Of a DNA stretch of 64,000 nt, positions 20,279-29,960 are shown piece after piece (within the stretch, counting starts at the first letter, position 1; every line of letters begins with the position of its first letter). Both the position numbers and the translations under genes were made by a program. A model generated the notes under the pieces. That model was not told the DNA's origin, made no database searches, and saw nothing but the letters and a program-made list of their open reading frames with translations. Source of the stretch: Adenophora triphylla var. japonica (lineage: Eukaryota > Streptophyta > Magnoliopsida > Asterales > Campanulaceae); NCBI GenBank assembly GCA_022495995.1, contig JAFEMH010001450.1, positions 408,059 through 472,058 of the forward strand, in the 5' to 3' direction.

Positions 20279-21780
20279 TTGGCCAAAATAATTTGAAACT
20301 CAGAAAAGTAAAAATTGGGATATCTTTTCAAGACTTTAAACTGATCCCATGAATTTTTGGAAGATTTTTGGATTGATATTTGGTACTCAAAAGACCTTTT
20401 GAAGTTGAGAGTCACTTCTGCCAGAATGAAAAAGGCAGTGGACCTTTGATTTTGAAATGGATTCAAGGGTCTTAAAACTTCATAATCTGGATAAACTCAG
20501 AGAATGAAAGTTGTTCAAGACACCTTAAATAAGATTTGTACGAAGGAATTTTCCATTTTGGAGAAGATTTGAGGGGTCAAAACCTTCTGGAAACCTCAGA
20601 TATGAGATCTGGATTCCCAGAAGCTGATGAACTAGCCTCTGAAAGAAAATTTGAAAAGAGGAGTTTTACTCACCCAAAAAATAAAGTAAAAATATGTATG
20701 GAAAGATCTGGATGTTGGATACAAAAAGTGTTTTGTAGTCAACACCAAATTCCATATTTATCTGTGTCCAAAAATTTAGACCATGGACTGAGGTCTGAGA
20801 AAATTGCTACTGGACAGCAACTTCTCAAGAGAGAAAATGTGATTTTAAGGGGGGTTTTGCATCCATGCTTGTCCCCATTTCCCTAGGTTTTGGTTAGTGA
20901 TCACTTGACATTTTAGTGGTGAATCAACTATACCAAACCATCCTTGGGGTACATTAGGACTAAGCACTTCATTTGCTTGGGAAGGGGAATTTTATCCTTT
21001 GAAAATGAGATTTGATGCTTGAAAATGGTTTTTAGGGTTTTGAAAATGAGTTTTCTTTGCAAGAAAGTAAGAGAACTTGAAAATAATTTTGATCTTTGTA
21101 GAAGATCATCCATGGAGATGGTCTTCCATGGTGATCTTCTTAGATCTAAAGCAAGAAGATGAAAGAACTACATTTTGTAGTTTGCAAATGCATGCATGGT
21201 TGGAGTTTAGGGTAAGGAGAAGGAGGGTTTACCAATCTTCCTTGTGTTCTTGAGTTTTTGGCTTGAGTGTATGAGTGTTTAAGGCTTGAATATGAGAGTG
21301 AGTGGATGAGTGTGAGTTGGGAAAGATTGGAGAGAAAATGGTGACAATTCTTGAAGAATTCTCACTGTTTTCTCTCTATATTTCGCCAGAGGTTCGGTGC
21401 AATTGGTGTTGTGGCTCCTTATTTTTGTGACTGGAGGGCTCAATTTATAGCCCTCTGAAAGATGCAAACCTATCCGCACGGATGGGATCCTTCAGCGTGC
21501 ACTGTTCATTAATTGCAGCTCCAGCTTTGGACAAGAGGAATATTTCTTTTGAAATTTCAAATTAACAGCCAGTTTATTGTTCCCAGCCATTTCTATTTGT
21601 GGTTTTATTCCTTTTGTTTTACTTTTTGAGATTCTTTTTGAGGTTTAACCTTAAATAACAATGCTCATTTTACCCTCACTTTGTTAGAAAAGTTAGGATT
21701 GTTAGGAATTGTTAGAAATGTTATAACTTTCGTTAATTTTCTAACGAAAATTCTAACAAGCTCAAATTGGAGCACTTACA
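19996..21780 (-). repeat. 5' LTR of E1
   Basis: Nearly identical to 2997-4775. The GT microsatellite has 15 units (20248-20277). The promoter palindrome here is ATCCGCACGGAT (21472-21483), one base off symmetry. This is the copy that would drive the genomic RNA. Confidence 0.93.
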
Positions 21781-21785
21781 CCTCC
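21781..21785. repeat. E1 target site duplication, right copy (CCTCC)
   Basis: Matches 2992-2996 and continues into GTCTCATTAATA, the rest of the Stowaway-like terminus. Confidence 0.9.
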
Positions 21786-21800
21786 GTCTCATTAATAATT

Positions 21801-22294
21801 CGTAAAATCTAAGGAGAAACGCGTTTCTTCTTACTGTATGAAGAAACGGGTTTTTTAATATCCAGAAACCTTCAAAATGAATATCCAGAAACCTTCAAAA
21901 TGTTTCTGGATATTCATTTGATGGTTTCTGGATATACATTTGAAGGTTTCTGGATATCCAGAAACCTTCAATAAGCAATTTCTGGATATGCACCTAACAC
22001 ATTTCTGGATATACATTCACATACTTTTGGATATGCACCTAACACATTTCTGGATTGCCAGTTTAAAGTTTCTGAATATTCATTTTGAAGGTTTCTGGAT
22101 ACTCATTTTGAATGTTTCTGGATATTCATTTGATGGTTTCTGGATATACATTTGAAGGTTTCTGAATACTCATTTTATAGTTTCTGGACATGATCAATTG
22201 TGTGTTTCTGGATATTCAATTTGGTAGTTCTGAATATTAAAAAACACGTTTCTCCATAACTTATGGAGAAACGCGTTTCTCCGGAGACCTACTC
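21801..22294. mobile_element. Mutator-like non-autonomous element inside the Stowaway-like element
   Basis: Nine-base direct repeats TTAATAATT (21792-21800 and 22295-22303) flank a 494-bp unit. Both ends carry GGAGAAACGCGTTTCT in inverted orientation, and the right end reads GAGTAGGTCTCC from outside, as in some plant MULEs. The inside is an AT-rich array of TTTCTGGATA words. A 9-bp duplication is the hallmark of Mutator elements. No ORF is present. Confidence 0.75.
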
Positions 22295-22691
22295 TTAATA
22301 ATTTCACTTTTTGTCAAAACGGGTGTCCCGTTTAAAGCTTCACTTTTCCTAAAATGACAAATAATTTTTACTATTCCACCCACTCATTCTCTCTCCTATT
22401 TTACTATTACACTCACAACATTTTTTAAATTTACTATTTCCTCCACTCATTCTCTCTCCTATTTTACTATTACACTCACAACATTTTATCCACTCACCAA
22501 TTTTCTTAATTTCTGTATCGGGACCAAAATGATGAACTTATTATTGGGACGGAGGGAGTATTCCTTAGAATTAGAAGTTCTTTTGAAAAAATCACAATAG
22601 GAAAAAGCTCTCATAAAAATAAGGTGTACAGTGTGCTTTTAGTTTTAGGAAAGAGTCTGAAAATCAATAATGATGTTGATTCCTTTTCTAA

Positions 22692-22968
22692 CTCCCTCCG
22701 TTTCATATCTAGGTGTACACTTTGACTTTTGTACGTAAATTAAGGAGAGAGTATTATATTGAAAGTGTTGCGAGTGTAAAAGTAAAATAGGAGAGAGAAT
22801 GAGTAGAGAGAATAGTAAATTATAATGGTGTTGTGAGTATAAAAATAATGTAGGAGAGAGAATGAGTGGAGGGAATAGTAAAGATTCTTTTTCATTTAAA
22901 AAAATGTGCACGTAGGTTTGGAACGCCCAAAATGACAAAATGTGTACGCAGGTATAGGACGGAGAGAA
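22692..22968. mobile_element. Stowaway-like element, degenerate
   Basis: Starts CTCCCTCCGTTTCATAT after TA and ends in GGACGGAGAGAA before TA. About 277 bp, with internal stretches typical of the family (CTCTCTCC-rich, ACTCA). The ends have several mismatches. Confidence 0.65.
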
Positions 22969-22995
22969 TATATTGCTTTGGTGTGTTATATTATA

Positions 22996-23277
22996 CTCCC
23001 TCCGTCCCAGCCCAGTGTACACTTATTTCCCTTTTGGTCCATCCCAGCCCAGTGTGAACTACCATAAATGGTATGTCCTTTAATATTTTATATTCTCCCT
23101 ACCCCACCCACTCATTAACTCCACTCATTCTCCACCACACAATTTATTCAACCAACCTACTATTTACTCCACTCATTCCCTCTCTTCATTTTCTACCACA
23201 CATTTTCATTATCTTAATAATATTTCTTAATCGGCGTGCCTTGGTCAATGGTTCACAGTTGGATGGAACGGAGGGAG
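22996..23277. mobile_element. Stowaway-like element
   Basis: 282 bp with terminal inverted repeats CTCCCTCCGT...ACGGAGGGAG and TA on both sides (22994-22995 and 23278-23279). No coding capacity. Confidence 0.85.
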
Positions 23278-23295
23278 TATAATATATAATGAGTA

Positions 23296-23575
23296 CTCCC
23301 TCCGTCCCAGCTCATTTGACACTTATTTCCATTTTGGGCCGTTCCAGCTCATTTGACACCTCCCAAAAATAGCCTAGTTTTTATATTTTTATATTAGATG
23401 GACCCCACCACTCATTCTCTCTCTTCATTTTTCACCACTCAATTTATTCAACCAACACTACTATTTACCCCACTCATTTTCTCTCTTCATTTTCTACCAC
23501 ACATTTTTTTTTATTTTATTCTTTTTTCTTAGTTTTTGTACCCACCTCTTGGGTGTCAAGTGAGGTGGAACAGGA
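23296..23575. mobile_element. Stowaway-like element, right end lost
   Basis: Begins CTCCCTCCGTCCCAGCTCA after TA and is related to the preceding element. The right inverted repeat is truncated (GAGGTGGAAC and then unrelated sequence), so the end is approximate. Confidence 0.65.
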
Positions 23576-23680
23576 ATCAAACCATGGCATCCTCACTTTT
23601 GATATTTTTACACAATTCTTTTTATTTGGACTTTGTAATGAAGGACTACTTAAAAATTTGGCATAGGGCCTCATTTGCAA

Positions 23681-24088
23681 CAGGGCCGGCCCTGACTGAG
23701 ATGAGATGAAGAGGATGGAGAGAAAGAGGGTAATCAAGTGGGATTTTATGTTTATTTTCTTTGAATTTCAAATACTCTGTAGTGGTATTCTGAAAGTTAA
23801 GTTAGCCACATCGTACACAGTAATTTAGAGACTTACACGTGCACCAGTTGCATGTCAAGCAATTGGGTACAAACTGACACGTATAGAATTGCTTCCGAGC
23901 TCACATGTACACCATAGAAATTCAAAGCAACACTGACAATGAGAGAATATTGCTGTTTTTACGATAATAACCATCTTGCCATCCCATTTAATGACAAATG
24001 TGCCCTCCGTTTAACTGTAATAATTATATTAGTATTTTTGGTGGCCCTAGGCTGGAGCCTCACATATCTTGCCTCAGGGCCGGCCCTG
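23681..24088. mobile_element. hAT-type terminal sequences, two copies
   Basis: CAGGGCCGGCCCTG occurs at 23681-23694 and 24075-24088, each next to GGCC/GGCCT-rich sequence that looks like the end of a plant hAT element. Both copies face the same way, so they may be ends of two different decayed insertions rather than one element. No transposase was seen. Confidence 0.45.
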
Positions 24089-24197
24089 ATCTCAGTCATC
24101 CCAATCCCGTCGATACAGATCTCCACGCCTCGAGCCGCCAACAAACGCGTTTTTCTCTTCTACATCTACACATACTGCTCCCAAATCTACCCCATTC

Positions 24198-24940
24198 TGA
24201 TGTGATTGTGAAATATATAATGGGTCAAGTGGGCCAGGATGGACTATATATGTCAAGGATGTCAAGGGCGTATGATGAAGGTAACCCCTCTTTGATTGGC
24301 GAGAATTACGTTGGCGACACGAATAAGTCGAAGCGTGAGAATAGGCTGTATGCGAGAAGTACCCGTGGCAGGTAGCAGCATGACGAGTAGAACCATTAGT
24401 CGACAAGCACAGTGCGACTAAGTAGACAGAATTGGCGACAATATGAGTGTTTGTTCTCATCTTGGGATTGTCGCCTGGCGACAATCATGACCGGTGATTG
24501 ATACGTGATTAAGGTGTTGCCACGTGTATACCCACTACAACCGTCAGAATAGTGTGATGTGACAAGGTGAGCAGTGATTCCCCACTAACTTTGGGGTGGT
24601 TGGCATGATATCATGGATGATTGACACGTGTCCCCCATGTGCAAGACACATGGTTGCATGGGAGTATATAAACCTTAGAAAAAACATTATTTGTAAGTTA
24701 CTCTCACTCTCTCTAAGCTCTCTCTATCTCTAAAGTTTCCATTGTTATCCCTCTTCCCTACAAATAGTCACTTATTCTCACGCCGGAGGGGTTTTACCGG
24801 AGCCACCCCCGGTTTAGTTCACCTTGCTTGCTTGTGTGTAGGTGAAGCAGTTGACCACTCAGAGGAGGACCAGCCGGAGTATCCTCCATTGTTGCTGTTG
24901 ACTTCAGCTCCTTTGCAACACGGTTGGTCGTGTAGCATCA
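24198..24940 (+). repeat. Solo LTR of the E3 family
   Basis: Begins TGATGTGATTGTG and ends GTAGCATCA. It is clearly related to the 3' LTR of E3 (38265-39046, other strand), including TATA region and the CACGCCGGAGGG segment downstream. Neither PBS nor PPT adjoins. The flanking CATTC and CGTTC could be a 5-bp duplication with one mutation, which supports a solo LTR left by LTR-LTR recombination. Confidence 0.65.
24632..24672 (+). promoter_or_regulatory. Core promoter of the solo LTR
   Basis: An imperfect dyad (CCATGTG...CACATGG, within 24632-24653) lies about 11 bp upstream of TATATAAA (24665-24672). The E3 LTR has the same layout. Confidence 0.6.
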
Positions 24941-25574
24941 CGTTCTAACTTGATGAAGAAGCGGCGTCGACAATCCATCGCTGAAGACGGGAAGGCATGT
25001 TCCTTTCCTTTTCGATCTCTTTCTTTAGTTTTCTCTATGGAAGTTCTTCACTCTCTCATCACCATCCTGGAAAATGTAGAAAGTAAACATAGGGATGAAA
25101 ATCTAAATGGAATTTACTTACCAAAGCCATGACTCAAATGGGGATTGCCATCTTTTCTTTTAGTTTTCGCCAAATTTGGGTGATTTGTTGTAGGATTTAG
25201 GAAAATTTTGGGGATTTGATGTTGGATTTTGTCAAACTTTGGGGAACTTTTTTAGGGTGTTTTCGCTATCGATGATTTGCAACAAAGGGCGGTGTTGCTC
25301 CTAAGGAAATTTAAATCTGGATAAATAATATCACTAAATAGTTTGGGAGTAGCAAGGCGGCTTACAAGCTAAGAGGAGACTTCGTACGAATTAACTTTCC
25401 TCACATGCGCCATCATCATGGTTCATAAATTAGTGGCGACTTTGGGGAGTACAAATTAGTTCACATGCCAAGTTGCTAAGTAACGACAAATAGCTAACTT
25501 GCATAAGGTCATCTAAAAAGCCTCAGACAATGCCGGAGAAAAAAGAGTGATACGCCTCGCCTTTCGGAGGTTTC
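24941..25574. other. Unassigned sequence
   Basis: A 60-codon frame at 24950-25132 has no recognisable motif. 25140-25260 is low-complexity (TTTGGGGATTTG words). I see no element ends or RNA gene here. Confidence 0.4.
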
Positions 25575-26080
25575 ACTTGTTTAGGATATCTGACTTGTAT
25601 GTTGAATCGTACATAGAACACAACAAAGAGAATGCGCACCGTTAGAGATCAAGCCGCAGATTAATCCAGCTCATGTCATCGGGTGTGAGAGTAAGATCTC
25701 TGATGTTTATAACTGAAAATAAGACTTGGAATGTCTTAGTGAGTTGTGTGTTTAGGGTTTAGACAAAGTTGCTTACAAATGATAATTTGACACTTATCTT
25801 GTCCATGAGGACAAATGTTGATATTTATAGTCATTGGGAGCTGCTCGCTGACGTCAGCCAGCCATGTGGATGTCTTTGTCTTTGACCTAGGACACGTGTC
25901 CATGCCTGGTTGGCTCTGTTAGTAAAGTGAGATTTACTGCAGAGGAATACCGCTGAATGGACAGGAACAGAGGCAACTTGCGCTAGTTGGCGCGGCACCT
26001 TAATGGCATAGTGGGCGCCTGAGCCACCATTTAATGCGATAGGAATAAGTAGGCTTATTGGTGTTAGTACAACAAGACAT
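25575..26080 (-). repeat. LTR remnant of the E0 family
   Basis: On the minus strand it follows the E0 LTR (1914-2813) from the GCGCC region through the TATA box (TATAAATAT, 25821-25829) to CTTTGTTGTGTTCTA. It is diverged and truncated upstream. No internal sequence of that element is attached. Confidence 0.65.
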
Positions 26081-26406
26081 ACTAAATGGTGAATGATTAT
26101 TCAACCAAAGCAAGTAGATCCTTATACTCACATCACATTTTTTTTTTAATGTGTGGCTATACATTTGAACAAACTCACATCGCATCAAAAGATGGTGGCT
26201 ATGTCCAAAATAGGATAATCTTACATTAAGAATGAAAGTCTTTTGAGTAAAACCAAAATTTGATAATTAAGATTTAACATCATACTCTAGAATCTGAATT
26301 AGAGTATGATAATGATTCAAGAACACATGATGAACATGGAATCTTTTCAAGAAATAAAAGCATAAGGCTTTACAAGAAACTCAAACTCAATCTAGTATAT
26401 GAACCT
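26081..26406 (-). other. Leader remnant of a Ty1/copia element
   Basis: AT-rich sequence that follows the copia PBS on the minus strand. No gag ORF was found. Confidence 0.45.
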
Positions 26407-26419
26407 GGCTCTGATACCA
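26407..26419 (-). other. Primer binding site of a Ty1/copia element (initiator tRNA-Met)
   Basis: TGGTATCAGAGCC on the minus strand, directly after the LTR end and a short AT spacer. This is the classic copia PBS. Confidence 0.9.
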
Positions 26420-26421
26420 AT

Positions 26422-26918
26422 TGTTGGAACATAAAAGGATCCATTAAACAATGAACCGTCTCACAACTAGATTAAGAATGAGAAGAAGAAGAAGAAGAAG
26501 AATTAGACGGAAGTGTGTACCTTGTGATTCCATTATTGTTCTTGTTCTTGTTTTTGTTGTTGATGAAGATATGAAGATAGTCTTTGATTTAGGAAGAGTA
26601 GATCTTCTAAATGATGAGTGCCTTTTAATCTCTTTGTTCTTCAAGTACTTAGGAAGAATTTTGACTGAATGAGAATATAATAACTAGTGATTCATAGGCT
26701 TGATGGATATGCCTTTATATAGGAATCCAAGGGGCACTTCATTTAGGGACTACACCTATTGATATATAAGATATTACCATTATGCCCATCATTTAATGGT
26801 ATACTTATATTATGGAATTCTACATATTATTTAGAGTTCTATACTTTATACCATATATTATAATATTGATCATTACATTATTAAGTATTTATATGTTATA
26901 TTAATCCATGTTCTTACA
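26422..26918 (-). repeat. Ty1/copia LTR (497 bp) with PPT on one side and PBS on the other
   Basis: On the minus strand it starts TGTAAGAACATGG and ends TTCCAACA. It is preceded by a canonical copia PPT (CCAAGTGGGAGAT, 26919-26931) and followed by the tRNA-Met PBS. One LTR therefore joins the 3' end of one internal region to the 5' end of another. Confidence 0.85.
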
Positions 26919-27465
26919 ATCTCCCACTTGGATTATTATAACATATTTATGTTATTTCCTTAAAATGTAATGTTATGATACTCGGTCCGAGTCAAGAAAT
27001 GATCTCTTCTCTATTATTTTTCTCTTTCGAGATAAGTAATTTAGAGTTAAAAGTGGGAAGATATTGACTTGTTGATATTCATTTTATCATTATTATTTAC
27101 TTGAATGTCTTCATTTATGTCATTTACTTCAACTGTCCAAGTCAAGGAATTAATTTGTTGATTGTCATTTAAATTATGTCAATTACTTTCTGTCCAAGTC
27201 AATGAATTGATTTGTTGATTATCATTTAAATTATGCCATTTATTTTAAAATCGTCCAAGTCAAGATCTTGAATTAAGTTTTTATTATTGTCATTTTACTT
27301 GAAATGTCTTTATTTTATAAGTCTTTATTATTGTAATTTAATTAAAAGGGTGATGTTATAGTGCCCGATTCATATCAAGAAATGATTTTTAAAATTCCCC
27401 TACAATTTACTCTTTGGAGTTAAGTAATCACGGGTCGAATAACGAAAGATCTTGATATAATGTAT
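26919..27465 (-). other. 3' non-coding end of a copia element, with 57-bp tandem repeats
   Basis: AT-rich region upstream of the PPT. A unit with GTCCAAGTCAA repeats at about 27133, 27190 and 27250. The segments near 26970 and 27345 (TCAAGAAATGAT) are also related to each other, suggesting an older duplication. No coding sequence. Confidence 0.55.
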
Positions 27466-27573
<108 letters not shown>

Positions 27574-27910
27574 TATGTCATTATTTCACCCATCAAAATA
27601 TCTATCATTTTAAATCCTCCATCCAAACTTATTTTAACTAATTTTCACACACAAACACGCACAATTTTCGAGAAAGGTATAAAGACTCGTCAATACGAGG
27701 TATTTCGGGTGAGCACAAATATTCTCTTCTCGAGGCGTAACGTGACCTCCGAACCTAACAATCTCTTTTCAGCGTTTTTCAAAGTTTTGGCTTATAATAA
27801 AAATGGCGTGGCGACTCTAATTTTTTTTTAGAAAATCATCCGTTCCTGTTTTTCGTGCTTTCAAACAATCCGATGCGCCCGGGCCATTTTGAATCGGGGG
27901 TAATTTCAGT
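27574..27910 (+). repeat. Truncated 5' LTR of E2z (R/U5 part)
   Basis: Shares AAAGACTCGTCAATACGAGG-type sequence, GGCGTGGCGACTCTA and the GGTAATTTCAGT end with the LTRs at 29961 and 49005. No promoter is left. Confidence 0.75.
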
Positions 27911-27928
27911 TGGCGACTCTGTTGGAGA
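27911..27928 (+). other. Primer binding site of E2z
   Basis: TGGCGACTCTGTTGGAGA, a diverged form of the tRNA-Arg-type site. Confidence 0.75.
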
Positions 27929-29244
27929 CTCTAATATGTTTTCTTAAAACTGCTTTTGTTTTAAAAACATTTTGTGGGTCAAACTTTCGTTTACCCTTTC
28001 TCGTTTTTTTGTGCGTGTGTTTTCTTCATATTTTGTAATTGCTTGTTTTTTTTTTTCAAAAAGAAATTTTAAACAGCTTCGGTTTTCAAAACATTGGACT
28101 GTTTTAAAAAAAATGTGTTGTTTTTGCATTCTTTTAAAATCATAAAATGCTTTGTGCATATCTGTTCATAAGTTGGTTTTCGTGCATAATTTGAACTGCT
28201 CATAAATTCTTTAAAATACATTTTGAAAATCTCCGTTTTACTCAAAAAAAGAATTTAGTGACCGCACACTACGCACACTGTTACCATGTACACTTGCACA
28301 CTATAACCCTTAACCCGGGGTGAGCGTTCAGCTGCAACTTCAAGGCCTTCATTATGCCTCCCTCGTGCGCACTGGGTCATTCCAAACAGCCTATCCTCGC
28401 TCGTGTAGCCGTGCACTCTTTGTGTCACACTTCTTTCGATACCTTGGTTGGTTTTTGGCTTAGTTTGTGTCATAAAGCCTGAGTGTATATTCTTACACCG
28501 ATCTTCCTCACTAGTCAAAACTTAAAAGTTGAGATCAAAGGTCGTTTCTCGACCCGGAGTCTTAGCTTTTGGCTTTGACTTTGACGTAGAATCGTGTTAA
28601 AAATATACCCGAAGGTTCAATGTGACGCAGTGTCATCAAACCTTTAATGTATGAACCATACCAGTCACAACTTGGCCAATGCTAAGAGCTAAGACCCCTC
28701 ACGAAAGTGAGTCAAAGAGAGGTCATGCCAAAATTTTGGCACGATTTTCGCCTTAACTCGAGGATGTTGACTTTGACCGTGACCTGCATGGCATATGCAT
28801 CAAAAGTTTGCATGACCAGCTAGCTCCTAAGTTCACTTTTCCTTTTTTTTCCAGTGAAATTCGCTTGCTCTATTGGACCCTCGCTCGGGATTGTTCATCC
28901 CGGGAAGAGAATGTACAGGTGAAAAACGAGGGGTCTATAGACGTAGTGTCGGGATATACTGATTTAGGACCTAGAGCAGTTACGAAAAAGAAGAGCAATC
29001 TTTTTCGACTAGTTAGGATTCTGAGAATACGTGTTTTAAGTAAACTTGAGCAGTAACTGCACGTTGTACGAGCCTAAAAGCCTTGAGCCAAATGCTTCTT
29101 CCGAAACCTAAGCCCTACCTTTCGTTCTCTGCAGCGAGCAAAGAGTGGTTCAGAATCCCGGGTTGCCATCTCTTTAGAATTACAGTTACGGAATCGTCAG
29201 ATAGTTCCTCAGTTTTCTCAGTTCCTACAGTCAGATTCTTCGAA
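27929..29244 (+). other. Untranslated leader of E2z
   Basis: No coding signal. It carries the GACCGCACACTACGCACAC segment also found in E2a and E2b and the conserved block 28864-29000 ending in CGAAAAAGAAGAGCAATC. Confidence 0.7.
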
Positions 29245-29550
29245 ATGTCAGATTCGCTGAGAAATCATGACGGGAATGGAACCCCGCCACCACCAAACGA
29301 CATGACATTGGAAGAAGCCATCCGAGCCTGCGAGGTCCACAAGAAACATAAAGAAGATCAACAGAATTTCATGATACAGATCCTGAATGAGCGAGGCATA
29401 ACAGCTATTCCCCGGTCAGATGGCACCTTCGATTTAATCGAGGACGACGATCCTCCCCGACCAGCTCCCCAAACCTTCAACCAAGCTGAGGTACCAACCA
29501 AATATACCCTCGGCCGTGCACATATGCCACCCCAAACGGACCATCCTTAG
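29245..29550 (+). pseudogene. gag N-terminus of E2z
   Basis: The ATG at 29245 opens MSDSLRNHDGNGTPPPP. This matches the gag starts of E2a (32394) and E2b (51385): a polar start, a GNGT-P motif and a predicted helix (EEAIRACEVHKKHKEDQQ). The frame ends after about 102 codons. No gag core follows. Confidence 0.7.
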
Positions 29551-29960
29551 GAGAATCGGGGAAAATCTCATCGATATCCCGCCGAGTCCGGAGATGCCAA
29601 TTATGTCAACGCCCTCAAGTAGGAGGAGCCTGAAGCAATAGAGTTCATAAGATTCAACTGCCTCTTCCGAGACTTGGATCCCGAATGGAAGGAAACGTTT
29701 GAAATCTCGATGATACAGGGACATAAACCTCCCCTCTCCAACCACAAGTTCGTAAGTATCCTTCAAGCATAGCCCTCGGCCCAACCTCACAAAGAAATCT
29801 TCATGTTAAAGGTCAACAGACACGGGCACACCTACGAGGAATGTATGGCATCCATCAAGGAAATATTCAACATGGAATTCCCTATCAGGCCCCTCTGCTC
29901 AAGCAAGCAGAGGACACGATGTTTTCCTCGCGGTACCATCTTCACAGCAGGGTACACGAC
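29551..29960 (+). other. Unassigned E2z internal sequence
   Basis: Fragments such as FNCLFRDLDPEWKETF and RHGHTYEECMASIKEIF are readable in different frames. I cannot place them in a domain. It ends at the TG of the E2a LTR. Confidence 0.35.

Larger units (their letters stand above)
2997..21780 (-). mobile_element. E1: complete Tat-type LTR retrotransposon, RT-less, with antisense genes
   Basis: The 18.8-kb element has two TG...CA LTRs of 1779 and 1785 bp and a 5-bp target duplication. Read on the minus strand the order is 5' LTR, tRNA-Arg-like PBS, leader, gag, protease with G-patch-like part, a deletion of RT, RNase H and the first half of IN, the rest of IN, two plus-strand (antisense) genes, tandem repeats, PPT and 3' LTR. 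By eye I count about 18 substitutions plus one microsatellite length change between the LTRs, near 1%. The insertion is therefore young although gag-pol cannot be functional. This points to mobilisation by proteins of another copy. Confidence 0.93.
2989..22558. mobile_element. Stowaway/mariner-like element, split by E1 and a MULE-like element
   Basis: The left end, CTCCCTCC after a TA (2987-2988), is cut by E1 at 2996. The element resumes at 21781 and ends at 22558 in the inverse of CTCCCTCCGTCCCAATAATA, followed by TA. Removing E1 with one copy of its target duplication, and then the MULE-like insert with one TTAATAATT, leaves roughly 280 bp with matching terminal inverted repeats. This is a typical size for a non-autonomous Stowaway. 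No transposase is encoded. Confidence 0.75.
27574..29960 (+). mobile_element. E2z: 5' remnant of a Tat-type retrotransposon
   Basis: Truncated LTR, tRNA-Arg-like PBS, leader and gag start, all homologous to E2a and E2b. The upstream part of the LTR is lost at the TA microsatellite. The downstream part is cut at 29960 by the LTR of E2a. Confidence 0.8.

Noticed and set aside
24950..25132. Possible host exon after the solo LTR
   Set aside because: Sixty codons, no domain and no splice context that I could defend.
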